64,000 bases of DNA from Dyella sp. OK004 (GTDB lineage: Bacteria > Pseudomonadota > Gammaproteobacteria > Xanthomonadales > Rhodanobacteraceae), in contig NZ_FOZI01000003.1 of assembly GCF_900114495.1 (NCBI RefSeq), positions 62,001-126,000 of the forward strand. The letters run 5' to 3'. The position numbers were made by a program, and so were the translations under genes. How positions within the stretch are numbered: position 1 is the stretch's first letter; each line of letters opens with the position of its first letter. The notes beneath the pieces were generated by a model. The model did not search any database. It was not told the DNA's origin and saw only the letters and a list, made by a program, of their open reading frames with translations. This document shows positions 19,490-28,079 of this stretch, in pieces.

Positions 19490-19607
19490 TAAGCGGCGGC
19501 TTCGGTTAGGGGATGCCGGGCAAGTACAGCGGTAAAGACGGGCTGATTGGCGTTTCTGCTGATTGAGTTAGCCTGATGGTCGGTTCACGCGGAGCAATGA
19601 CTCAAGC

Positions 19608-20564
19608 ATGATGAAAGTACAGGGGAATGTGGTCGATGGCTTCCAGTGGAAGCCAGCCACGGCGGCCGTTTTCTTGGCGGCCATGTTGGGTCTGGGGGGA
19701 TGTGCGCAGATGAAGGCGCTCAGGTCGAAGATGGGAGGACAGCCGACGTCGACGACTCCTCCTTCCGTAGCACCTGCGCCGGCGCCAGTCGAAACGGCGG
19801 ATACGGAATCGGTGAGGGAGACCTCACTCACCGCCATCGTCCGTGGCGATCTGCAACAGGGACATTACGCCGCGGGTGAAAAAGCCTTGCGGCAGTACCT
19901 GCGACAGCATCCCGGTGATCGCGCGGCGCAGGCCATGCTGCGTCAGCTCACGGGCGATCCGGTGCAAATGCTCGGCGCGCTCTCCCGAACGTATGTCGTG
20001 AAGACAGGCGACTCTTATGGCTCCCTGGCAGCACGCTATCTCGGCGACGCTAGTTTGTTTCTTGTGCTCGCTCGCTACAACGACTCGACCCAGCCATCGG
20101 TGCTGCGCGCCGGCCAGACCTTGCGTATACCGGCATCGGCCAAGAGCGTGATGTCACAAGGATTGGCGGCAGCCAGCGGTGGGGAGGCGTCATCCCCCGA
20201 CACCCTGGTGGTGCGTTCTGGCGCTGTGCCGGACACCGAATCACCCGCAACGAAGGCTATCCGGCTGCAGAAGGAGAGCGTTGTTCTGCTTGGTCAAGGG
20301 CAGAAAGCACAAGCATTGGCCCATCTCGGCGATGCATTGAGCCTCGACCCGAAGCTGAAGCCGAGCAGCAGCGAGGCTGCGTCCTTGCGTACGCAGTTGC
20401 TTTCCTCATATCACCAGCGAGCCATCGTGCTGTACCGCGATCAGCAACTCGATCCGGCGATTGCGTTGTGGGACCGGGTGCTGGCCATCGATCCAGGTTA
20501 CGAACCGGCCACGATCTATCGCACACGTGCGCTGGAGCTCAAGAAGCGCCTCACGCAACTCTGA
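19608..20564 (+). CDS. LysM/TPR lipoprotein
   Basis: A 318-residue predicted lipoprotein. A basic and polar N region is followed by AVFLAAMLGLGGC, with the lipobox cysteine near residue 32. A Pro/Thr-rich linker leads to a helical segment like a TPR half-repeat (GHYAAGEKALRQYLRQHPGD). A LysM domain of about 45 residues follows (YVVKTGDSYGSLAARYLGD to AGQTLRIP), then a C-terminal TPR-like region. LysM binds peptidoglycan, so it is probably anchored to an envelope membrane and touches the wall. Its stop is three bases from the end of the convergent Ser/Thr kinase gene. Confidence 0.8.
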   Translation: MMKVQGNVVDGFQWKPATAAVFLAAMLGLGGCAQMKALRSKMGGQPTSTTPPSVAPAPAPVETADTESVRETSLTAIVRGDLQQGHYAAGEKALRQYLRQHPGDRAAQAMLRQLTGDPVQMLGALSRTYVVKTGDSYGSLAARYLGDASLFLVLARYNDSTQPSVLRAGQTLRIPASAKSVMSQGLAAASGGEASSPDTLVVRSGAVPDTESPATKAIRLQKESVVLLGQGQKAQALAHLGDALSLDPKLKPSSSEAASLRTQLLSSYHQRAIVLYRDQQLDPAIALWDRVLAIDPGYEPATIYRTRALELKKRLTQL

Positions 20565-20567
20565 GTT

Positions 20568-22280
20568 TTAGCCGGGCTCCCTTTCGGGCGGTGACGCAGG
20601 CATGACCTGCGTCGGTTGAGTGACGTCTTCGACCGCCGCAGGTCTGGCTGCACGCGTGCTCGGATGCTGCCGCGATTGGAGCGCGCTGTTCATCAGGTTG
20701 AACGTATGGAACAGCCGCCCAAGCTCGTCTCGACGAGTCAGGCGGATGCGATGGGCAAAGTCGCCGCGCGATACACGCAGCAAGGCGTCGCCCAGCAGAT
20801 CCAGCAACATCAGTGGCTGACGGAACAGCCAGTAGGCAGCGCCAACCACGGCGACCAGTGTCACCAACAACACGGCAACAATGACCCCCAGCGTGGTTCT
20901 TTGAGCCGCGCGCAGCGGTTCGGTATTGATGCCTAGCCGTAGCTCGCCTACTGCCTTGGTCTGATAGCGGATCGGCACATCGAACAGCAGGCTTTCGCCC
21001 GCCTGCGAATCGTCCTTCGCAAGATAGCTTTCCCCGCCGTCCGAAGAGGTCTGTAGCTGCGGTACGGTGGGGGCGGGCAGTTCGCCGTTGATTTCATCCG
21101 GACGGGTGCTCGCGATCACGTGACCGGTGCGGTCCGCGATGGCGAGGTAATGAATCTGGCGATTGCGCGAGACGTCCTCGACCAACGCACGGGTAGCGGC
21201 GCGATCGCCAAGCAACAGATTTTCAGCAGACTCGCTGGCGATCATGCGACCCATCGACTGGCCGAAATCCTGGGCCAGGCCCGTGACGGCAGTGTTCTGC
21301 TTTGCATAGATCGCGGCCAGGCCAAGCAGTAGCACCAAGGTAAGCGTGGCGCCGAGCATGCCGGCCCAGCGTAGGCGTAGCGATATGATGCGGGCGGCCA
21401 GCGGCTTCTCGTGCAGTCGTTCGTACTCCCGGCGCGCCGCGCGCAGATCGTCGACCACTTCGGCACCGCGCTGATAGCGCGTATCCGGCATGGGCGCCAG
21501 CAAGGTGCGTGCAACGTCAACCAGCATCGAAGGGGTGGCCGGATCGCGCGGCTCGATCGTAGGCAGCGGCGTGCGCAGACGTTCCTTGAGTAGCTCTTGT
21601 ACATCGCCGGTCGCCGACCAGGGCAGCTTGCCGGTGATCATCCAAAACAACACCACGCCCAACGAGAACAGATCGCTGCGCGCATCGCTGGGCTCGCCAC
21701 GCAGACGCTCCATCGCCATATAGGTCGGTGTGCCGCCGATCTCCTTGGGAGCGTCGCCCGGTGCCTGACGTGTGCGGCGACGCTCGGCGATACCGAAGTC
21801 CGCGATCTTCGCGTAATGCCAGCCTTCGGCCAGCATGATGTTCTCGGGTTTGATGTCGTGGTGGACAATGCTCTGCGCATGCGCGTAGTCGAGTCCTGCC
21901 GCGATCTGGCTCGCCAGCTCGATGACTATCTCTGGCGCAGGGAAACCTTCACTGGCGACGCGGCTGGCAAGAGTCTCACCGGACAGCCGTTCCATCGCGA
22001 TATACGGACGTCCATCGTCAGTTTCGCCGGCTTCGAAGATCGTAACGATGTGTGGGTGCGTCAGATGGCCAGCGGCTCGCGCCTCAATCTGGAAGCGCTT
22101 GCGGTAGCCGGGATCGTCCGCTACTTCCCGATGCAAGCATTTGATGGCCACCTCGCGTTCGATATCCGGGTCGAACCCGGCATAGACCACGGCCGTGGCG
22201 CCTTTACCGAGGATGCCATCAATGCGATAGCGGCCAACGCTCCGCGGAAAGCGGTCGGTCATAAGGCGGTTACTTGGCAA
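20568..22280 (-). CDS. Transmembrane Ser/Thr protein kinase with HAMP
   Basis: A 570-residue Hanks-type kinase. The cytoplasmic kinase domain (about 16-280) has the glycine loop LGKGATAVVYAG, the lysine K47 in VAIKCLH, catalytic loop HHDIKPEN (Asp142; the usual HRD arginine is His), and DFG at 161-163. A first membrane helix at about 304-326 leads to a periplasmic sensor-like region of some 130 residues. A second helix then precedes a C-terminal HAMP domain (LRVSRGDFAHRIRLTRRDELG). The kinase precedes the sensor, unlike histidine kinases, and HAMP ends the protein without an output domain. It overlaps the FHA gene by 11 bases. No PP2C phosphatase is nearby. Confidence 0.9.
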   Translation of the reverse strand: MPSNRLMTDRFPRSVGRYRIDGILGKGATAVVYAGFDPDIEREVAIKCLHREVADDPGYRKRFQIEARAAGHLTHPHIVTIFEAGETDDGRPYIAMERLSGETLASRVASEGFPAPEIVIELASQIAAGLDYAHAQSIVHHDIKPENIMLAEGWHYAKIADFGIAERRRTRQAPGDAPKEIGGTPTYMAMERLRGEPSDARSDLFSLGVVLFWMITGKLPWSATGDVQELLKERLRTPLPTIEPRDPATPSMLVDVARTLLAPMPDTRYQRGAEVVDDLRAARREYERLHEKPLAARIISLRLRWAGMLGATLTLVLLLGLAAIYAKQNTAVTGLAQDFGQSMGRMIASESAENLLLGDRAATRALVEDVSRNRQIHYLAIADRTGHVIASTRPDEINGELPAPTVPQLQTSSDGGESYLAKDDSQAGESLLFDVPIRYQTKAVGELRLGINTEPLRAAQRTTLGVIVAVLLVTLVAVVGAAYWLFRQPLMLLDLLGDALLRVSRGDFAHRIRLTRRDELGRLFHTFNLMNSALQSRQHPSTRAARPAAVEDVTQPTQVMPASPPEREPG

Positions 22281-22797
22281 GCTGCCAGATCAGAACGCCT
22301 ACGGCGATCGCCGCCATCAGACCAGCCGCGAGATAACGGAGAAGAGAGGGCGGTGGCAGCCCACGCTCACGCGTGCGAAACACAAACTCGGCCTGACCCA
22401 GACGGATGCGGTCGCCATGCTTGAGCACCGCCTCATGCACGCGCTTGTCGTTGACGAAGGTGCCGTTAGTCGACAGCGTATTCATGATCAGGTAGTGGCC
22501 ATGCTGGTTGATGATCCACGCGTGCGACGCCGAGACGCTCAGGTCATCCACCACGATGTCGTTGTCGCTGCGCCGGCCAATGGTCTGGCGACCGGAGCGC
22601 AGCGAATGGCGGCGGCGCTCGAGCCCAGCACTCACGCCTTGGAGCACCGGCTCGTGCACGCTGGCCCGGCCATCTGACCCTGCCTCGACCTCACTGGCGA
22701 GCCGATGCAACTCCTCGGCAGAAAACAGTCGGGTTCCCTGCGGACCCGCAGTGGGTCGGCTGGGAGAGCGGGAGGGCATCGGGCGCGGCTGGTTCAT
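22270..22797 (-). CDS. FHA-domain membrane-anchored protein
   Basis: A 175-residue protein with an FHA domain at about 70-140 (IGRRSDNDIVVDDLSVSASH, then LSTNGTFVNDKRV). The phosphothreonine-binding Arg, Ser and His and the NG pair are all present. A single helix at the C terminus (LLRYLAAGLMAAIAVGVLIW) anchors it to the membrane. The N-terminal region is Pro/Arg-rich with possible Thr or Ser sites. The start at 22797 has AAGG at suitable spacing; 22812 is an alternative. It is upstream of and overlapping the Ser/Thr kinase gene, so it is a likely substrate or scaffold (inference). Confidence 0.88.
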   Translation of the reverse strand: MNQPRPMPSRSPSRPTAGPQGTRLFSAEELHRLASEVEAGSDGRASVHEPVLQGVSAGLERRRHSLRSGRQTIGRRSDNDIVVDDLSVSASHAWIINQHGHYLIMNTLSTNGTFVNDKRVHEAVLKHGDRIRLGQAEFVFRTRERGLPPPSLLRYLAAGLMAAIAVGVLIWQLAK

Positions 22798-22912
22798 CGG
22801 ATGCCTTGGCATCAAAAGCGGGTCGCCACTATATCCACAACAGCACCTTCGGTAGGCTTTCCCCGCTGTCGCGCCCTGGATGGGTGCGGTGGCATCAGGG
22901 AAGGGGGAGGCT

Positions 22913-23155
22913 ATGAGGCTGGCCAAAGTATGGGTCAACGGGAACCGAGTCGCGGCGCAGTTGGCCGAAGGGTATGTGCTCGGGGAAATCGCAGGCCCAT
23001 GTCCTGTCGAATCCGGATCGTCGCTTTACGGTGTGGATCGAAAGCGCGGCGAGCAAACCTGGCGCAACAAGGATGGCGCACAGCTATCCGTCAGAGTTGA
23101 AAGCGTCGACGTTGAAGCGAGCGGTGCGTGGCACTGGCTTGAAGATGACGGCTGA
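22913..23155 (+). CDS. Small hypothetical protein
   Basis: An 80-residue protein with a strong ribosome site (AAGGGGGAGG) just before the ATG. The sequence begins MRLAKVWVNGNRVAAQLAEG and ends GAWHWLEDDG. It looks like a small beta-rich soluble domain, with no membrane segment and no family I recognise. It is divergent from the FHA gene. A hairpin at 23180-23212 follows the stop. Confidence 0.5.
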   Translation: MRLAKVWVNGNRVAAQLAEGYVLGEIAGPCPVESGSSLYGVDRKRGEQTWRNKDGAQLSVRVESVDVEASGAWHWLEDDG

Positions 23156-23179
23156 TAGGGGCATCGCTCAAAGAATCCC

Positions 23180-23367
23180 GGCGACCGAGCCATAGCAGTA
23201 GGCTCGGTCGCCGCCGACGTGCTCGCCGGTACACGCCCTCCTGGCTTGTAGGAAAGTGGCCAGTGAGAGGGGATTGCTTTCGAGCGGGGGCGCGTCGAAA
23301 GCCCCGCCTCAGGGCCGGTGGCATGGTCGTTTTCCGCGCGATCACTCAGAATCAGACTATTCCTAGG
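23180..23367 (-). ncRNA. Candidate short RNA, locus B
   Basis: The minus strand carries GCCTAGGAATAGTCTGATTC (23350-23369), close to the motif at locus A. About 150 bases on is a hairpin with a 12-bp stem (GGCGACCGAGCC, 23180-23212) and the tail GGATTCTTTG. No open frame is convincing between them. This is weaker than loci A and C because the hairpin could equally belong to the plus-strand gene ending at 23155. Confidence 0.22.
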
Positions 23368-23445
23368 CATCGGGCCTGGGCGACGGAAATGCCAAGTGCA
23401 TCACATTGATGAGCCGCACTGGCTTACACGCGACATGGAGGCCAC

Positions 23446-24690
23446 GTGAGCGACAACACTCGATCCAATGCCGGGCTGCGATTCCTGCTGAGCCTCTCGG
23501 TCCTGGGGCTTTGGGCCTCAATCCTCGTTACTGCATTGATCTTTATGGGGCGCGGCGGTGGCGATTACGGCACCGCGATGGCCATGGGCCTGCTGCTGCT
23601 TGCCTGTCTGGCCGTGGCCGGCGCCGCCCTGTTGCTGTTTGGGTTGTACACCGTGTTCGCGCGTCCCTGGCGGCTAGCCGCCGGAGCGGAGCGCAAACTG
23701 TTTGTGGTGCATGCGTGGCTGGCGAGTGTCGTGCTGCTGGTGGGCGGCGGCTCGGTCGCCAGGTCCTACCTGGAAGACCTCAAAAGCGAGCGCAGCCTGA
23801 GGCAAGGCGCGCATCAGAACCAGATCGTCGACGCCATTACCAAAGATGACACCCAGGACTTCGAACGCGAACTCAAGGCGTGCGGCGATCTCTGCGCTGA
23901 CGACACCTGGGTGGAAGAGGCCGTCGATCGGCGCGCGCTACGTGTACTCGCATGGCAATTGAGCAGCCTCGATAAAGCGCAGTATCAGCACCTCTACACC
24001 GAACGCAGCAACAAACACGGCTGCCAGGGTGGCTCGCTGTTCGACATCGCCATGCCGGTGTCGGGTCTGGCGGGTTTGCGCTATCAGCCCGAGATGATCA
24101 GCGCGTTGCAGCCGTTCTGGACCGTCGATGATCTCCACGCAGCACTGTGGGGCGCAGCGGCAGGCGATCATCCCGAAGGCATGCAAGCCTTGATCAAGGC
24201 AGGCGCCGATCCGTCGAAACCGCTGTCATCCGCCAAAGAAGGCAGCCTGATCCTCGTCGCTACCGGGCGCGGTGCGGAACACTCGCTGGCGTGGCTGGCG
24301 ACACAGGGCTATCACGTTGACGCGGCTTCCCAGCATGACCTTTGGATGGCATTGATCCATTGGGGAAACCAGACCGCCGCCGAGACCTATCGCGGGCGGA
24401 TGGATAGCGTGCTCGATTCCTTGATCGCCATGGGCGCCAGCATCACCCCGGCCAGCCCAGAGGGTGATCCACTGCGCCTGGCCTTACAGGAAAGCGATTC
24501 GATCCTGGCCAAGGCACTGGTGCGTCGTGGTGCAAGCGATACGTCGTGGTCACCGGATGAGCGCAAAACCCTCGCCGAATTAGTGGCGCAATCCGAGGAA
24601 GAGGAAGGCATGTCGCAGGATAGCTTCCACCTGCGATGCAATCCGTTTGGGTTGCGGGAGGTGGAGGAGGCGGGGACGGATCGGGAGTAG
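23446..24690 (+). CDS. Membrane protein with ankyrin-like repeats
   Basis: A 414-residue protein starting at GTG behind a GGAGG site. Three membrane helices lie in the first 115 residues (RFLLSLSVLGLWASILVTAL, AMGLLLLACLAVAGAALLLF, and AWLASVVLLVGGGSVA). The rest is a soluble domain of helix pairs resembling degenerate ankyrin repeats, for example LHAALWGAAAGDHPEGMQAL followed by IKAGADP, and later a similar DSLIAMGAS unit. Ankyrin repeats bind proteins; the partner is unknown. It may belong with the kinase/FHA group upstream, but this rests on position only. Confidence 0.7.
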   Translation: MSDNTRSNAGLRFLLSLSVLGLWASILVTALIFMGRGGGDYGTAMAMGLLLLACLAVAGAALLLFGLYTVFARPWRLAAGAERKLFVVHAWLASVVLLVGGGSVARSYLEDLKSERSLRQGAHQNQIVDAITKDDTQDFERELKACGDLCADDTWVEEAVDRRALRVLAWQLSSLDKAQYQHLYTERSNKHGCQGGSLFDIAMPVSGLAGLRYQPEMISALQPFWTVDDLHAALWGAAAGDHPEGMQALIKAGADPSKPLSSAKEGSLILVATGRGAEHSLAWLATQGYHVDAASQHDLWMALIHWGNQTAAETYRGRMDSVLDSLIAMGASITPASPEGDPLRLALQESDSILAKALVRRGASDTSWSPDERKTLAELVAQSEEEEGMSQDSFHLRCNPFGLREVEEAGTDRE

Positions 24691-24818
24691 AGAGACTCGG
24701 TTGCTTGGAGCCGCAGACAATGATTGTTGGGAATCGAAAGCAGCTCTGAATAGCTCGCTAAGTTCCAGCCCCTCCCTTTACAAATAGCGGAGGAGCTGGA
24801 GTGATCGCACAGTCTTCG

Positions 24819-26477
24819 CTAGGGGATGTGGTTCACCGCGTTATCGGCGACCAAGCTGCCCCAGCCCGTGGTGTAGTCCCAGCCCGGCGCGGCGAAATAG
24901 CCGTTACTGCCGCCGGAAGTGCTGATGTTGTTGCCGGAGGTAATGTCGTGGAAGGCCCTTGCGTAGAACCGGCTTTGCGCAAGCGCATACAGTAAGGGGG
25001 GCGCGAAGCCCGGGTTGTAGCCCTTGGCCTGGATGATGCGGGCCCACCCGCCGACGAATATCGGTGAGGCGAGACTGGTGCCAGCGAGCGGGGCGATCAC
25101 CGGCGTGCCCGGTGGCCTTCCCAGCACACTACTATCGGTGACGATCAATGCCCCGGAGTTCGTGTCCGCGTCGTAGGCGATATCCGGTACAGCGCGATAC
25201 GTTTGGTTAGTGATCCCAGCGACACCGCGCTGCCACGACGGTATCAGCTCGAACGTACTGGGACTGCCTCCACTGCCTTTCCATGCCGTTTCGCCACTCC
25301 AGATATTGAGCACCGGCGTGGCGGATAGCGTGGTACCGCCAACCGCGAGCACATAGGGCGAGCTCGCCGGGTACCAAGGCGTCGTTCCGCCATTGCCGCA
25401 CTCATCCGCACCAAAGTCACCGGAAGCTACGGAGAAGGTCCTGCCCTGACTCTGCGCGGCCTGGAAGAGCGCGTCGCTGGCGACTAGGCCACTCGCCCGA
25501 GCGTCGTTCTCGCATTCGCCCAGCGACACATTGATGATCGGTGGCGCGTTGACCTGATCAGTCAGTGCCAGATAGAGCGCGGAGTAGATATCGGGATCGT
25601 TCAATGAAACGCCGTCATACAGGACCAGCGACCGCACGCCGCCCATCCCGACGATGGCCTGAGTGTCCAGGTCCCACTCGGGATTACCGCTCGTATCGCT
25701 GCTACCTGGACCGACCACCTTCACGTCGACACTGGGCAACCTATCTATCGCGGTGAAGAGCTTTAGATGGTTTTTCGCTGCTGTCATATCGCCTGCGGTG
25801 ATGATGCCCGGCGTAACCGAGGTCGCGGCGGGTAGACGACGTGCACCGTAGATGGTGGGAAAATCGGTAGGGTTGTGCGGAAAGGTCACTCCCGGTGGCG
25901 CGGGGTCTCCGGTTCTCACTTCAGAACTGACATAGGTACGCAACCTGTGCACATTCTGCATGCCAAGCACGGCGACTACGGAGTCTTGCAATACTGCGGG
26001 AACCCGCACATCGCTGGCGTTGGCGTAGGCATCACGACCGTCATGCGTTCGCACTTGCACCAAATGGGTGGCGAACGCCGCCTGCAGAGCATCGGCGCGG
26101 CCAGAGGCTTCCACCATCAGTCGATTGCGCCCGATTCTCACATCGGTCAAGCCAGCTCGACGAAGATGATCGGCCACTGCCTCGGCCTGTGCTTCCGTGG
26201 GCGCGTATTGCGCGTCGTACTGTTCCGGCGTTAGTGGCTTGAAGCCGGGGGGCGCCATATAGGCGTCCAATTGATCCTGGTTGCGCGGCTTCAGCGCCAC
26301 CACGACATGCATGGGCTGCGACGAGGGCAGCGGTCCCATTATCGCATCGCCCTGACGCAGTAACGTGGCGTGATGAAGGCTAACCATCGCGGCATCGTTC
26401 GCCGGACCGGCCCACGAGTCGGCGGCGGCAAGACTCATGGCGGTAATCAACAGCTTGATACGAAGACGATTCAACAT
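24819..26477 (-). CDS. Secreted S53 (sedolisin/kumamolisin) peptidase
   Basis: A 552-residue secreted serine-carboxyl peptidase. A signal peptide ends near DSWAGP. An activation propeptide of about 180 residues follows. The catalytic domain shows the Glu/Asp pair in PEWDLDTQ, the oxyanion aspartate in VASGDFGADE, and the nucleophile serine in AGTSLASPIFVGGW. The C-terminal calcium-site region DITSGNN then GWDYTTGWGS is also seen. Sedolisins are usually active at acid pH and mature by removing their own propeptide. The gene stands alone between the ankyrin-type protein and a long non-coding stretch. Confidence 0.93.
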   Translation of the reverse strand: MLNRLRIKLLITAMSLAAADSWAGPANDAAMVSLHHATLLRQGDAIMGPLPSSQPMHVVVALKPRNQDQLDAYMAPPGFKPLTPEQYDAQYAPTEAQAEAVADHLRRAGLTDVRIGRNRLMVEASGRADALQAAFATHLVQVRTHDGRDAYANASDVRVPAVLQDSVVAVLGMQNVHRLRTYVSSEVRTGDPAPPGVTFPHNPTDFPTIYGARRLPAATSVTPGIITAGDMTAAKNHLKLFTAIDRLPSVDVKVVGPGSSDTSGNPEWDLDTQAIVGMGGVRSLVLYDGVSLNDPDIYSALYLALTDQVNAPPIINVSLGECENDARASGLVASDALFQAAQSQGRTFSVASGDFGADECGNGGTTPWYPASSPYVLAVGGTTLSATPVLNIWSGETAWKGSGGSPSTFELIPSWQRGVAGITNQTYRAVPDIAYDADTNSGALIVTDSSVLGRPPGTPVIAPLAGTSLASPIFVGGWARIIQAKGYNPGFAPPLLYALAQSRFYARAFHDITSGNNISTSGGSNGYFAAPGWDYTTGWGSLVADNAVNHIP

Positions 26478-27167
26478 GTTCGACTCCTCAGCTGAAGCGG
26501 CAGCGCGGCACCTCTAACGAGAATGCGGACACACCGCAAAAAGAAACGCCGCGCTTGCGCGCGACACCTTGGCTGGATGGTTTGCTTTCGACTCCAAGAG
26601 CATCGGCGCTACGCTCCTTGCCTCTTTTTGGATAGCCGGCACTACGCAGAGGTAATGCGGTGTTACTGATGAATGACCACCTTTGGAGCGCACCGACTCT
26701 TCCGTAATAGACGCTGTCGAATCGATCGGCCGATATGCTTAGTCAACACTCCTCGATAGCCTGAAAACGCCTTCCAGCATCACCTCGACGAATAGACGAG
26801 GGAAGAATCGACATATGGATCTTCTTCACGGCGCTTGAACAGTTCGCCGAGTCCCTTGGTAGGCTGTTGAGAGGCCTACTCGATTCGCGACAGCTATAGC
26901 TGTGGATGCGGTGGCGTGTGTGCATGCATCGCAGCGATGCGCTTGAGGGCACGCAGGCCAACACCATGTCGACGGTGCGATGCATGATCCGCTGGCATTG
27001 GAGTGCAGGGGTGGGTTACTCGTCGCGGTTCACTTTCTCAATCAATACGCGAAGAAGTTGAAGCAAGGAAAAGTGGCTGGCGATTAGTGCCCTGTGATCA
27101 CCTGCGGCACATCGCGTTATGAGCACGGTGTGCCGCACCTGGCAGCTTCGCTATTGATCCGATGGTT
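26478..27167. other. Non-coding stretch of about 690 bases
   Basis: No convincing gene on either strand. Composition is more AT-rich than the surroundings. It must hold the promoter of the S53 peptidase near its left edge. Short inverted repeats occur (GCATCGC/GCGATGC near 26925-26945; TGCGGCACA at 27103-27111 with TGTGCCGCA at 27129-27137, just past the end of the minus-strand gene at 27168), but none has a T-run. It may be decayed sequence. Confidence 0.5.
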
Positions 27168-27989
27168 TTAGTGGCCGCTGACGATGCCCTGCGCGGCATC
27201 GGTGTCGGTGGTTCGAGCGACCTCGCGGTGAGAACTCTGGGAGTCGACGACTTCCATGCGAACCCGGTCGTTGGGCAGGAAAACGATCATGAGCACCTTG
27301 CCGCTGGTGCCTTCGTAGCGGGGCACGCGGACCACTGCGTGAAGTTCGCCGCTGTCTTCGACAATGCCGGGGGAGCTGTGCAGGAATTGGTCGTCGTGTG
27401 TGGAGCGCTTCCAGGAAACGTCCAGTGCCAACGACGGTTTCCACGGGGGCAGGGGGATGTCAATGTTCCATGTGTTGTTGTCCAGCGTGGTCACTGTCTG
27501 GTTGTTCGGATAGAACACCTGCTCCTGGAATTCTTTGATGCGGCCGGCGTATGCCGTTTTCATCAACTCCAGATTGACTTCGGTGACTGGCGCTGGCGCG
27601 TAGTTGACCACTGCCACGCGCAGGCTGTGGTCAAAACGGTAATCCGCCAAGCTGTGTTGGATGCCGTCGATGGCGCAAAAGCCGACAACAATGATCAGCG
27701 CGGGCAATAGGATGGCAGTGAGCGGGATGACCCATAGCGCGTAGCGCAAGGAGCGCTTCTTGCGCAGCAGCACCATGCCGGCGATGCCGCCCAGGATGCC
27801 GGTAAGGGGGACGCCACCCACCAGCAGCATGACTAGAAAGATGGCTTGACCCAGAGCGCCGCCAAGACCGCCACTGGCTGGCGAGTGCAGGCTGAAAAGC
27901 AGGATGACGGCAATGATCAGGGTGATTAAAGCGCCGATGGCGGCGCCGAATGCGGCCGCTTTCCAGCGAGAGCGTTTTGTTGCGTCCAT
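27168..27989 (-). CDS. Membrane protein of unknown function
   Basis: A 273-residue protein with a short basic N terminus and three hydrophobic segments at about residues 12-35, 48-74 and 85-106. The remaining 165 residues form one hydrophilic domain that starts IDGIQHSLADYRFDHSLRVA and contains VNYAPAPVTEVNLELM. The second segment is glycine-rich (GGVPLTGILGGIAGM). I do not recognise a family. It is the downstream gene of a possible minus-strand pair with the DUF4337 gene, 90 bases away. Confidence 0.65.
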   Translation of the reverse strand: MDATKRSRWKAAAFGAAIGALITLIIAVILLFSLHSPASGGLGGALGQAIFLVMLLVGGVPLTGILGGIAGMVLLRKKRSLRYALWVIPLTAILLPALIIVVGFCAIDGIQHSLADYRFDHSLRVAVVNYAPAPVTEVNLELMKTAYAGRIKEFQEQVFYPNNQTVTTLDNNTWNIDIPLPPWKPSLALDVSWKRSTHDDQFLHSSPGIVEDSGELHAVVRVPRYEGTSGKVLMIVFLPNDRVRMEVVDSQSSHREVARTTDTDAAQGIVSGH

Positions 27990-28079
27990 GCTTCGATCCT
28001 TTCTTCCACCTGACGTGGCGCGGTGGACACGTTAGGTGGCGGTGCTTTTCATGGCAAGGGTGCCGGGTTGTGCGATGCC

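Noticed and set aside
24766-24801. Inverted repeat between the ankyrin-type gene and the S53 peptidase gene
   Set aside because: CCAGCCCCTCC and GGAGGAGCTGG pair imperfectly with a long loop and no T-run. It could be a weak terminator or a decayed piece of the C-rich repeat, but evidence is too thin to list.
26743-26985. 80-codon minus-strand frame in the non-coding stretch
   Set aside because: No ribosome site, no domain, poor amino-acid composition, and no conserved neighbour arrangement.
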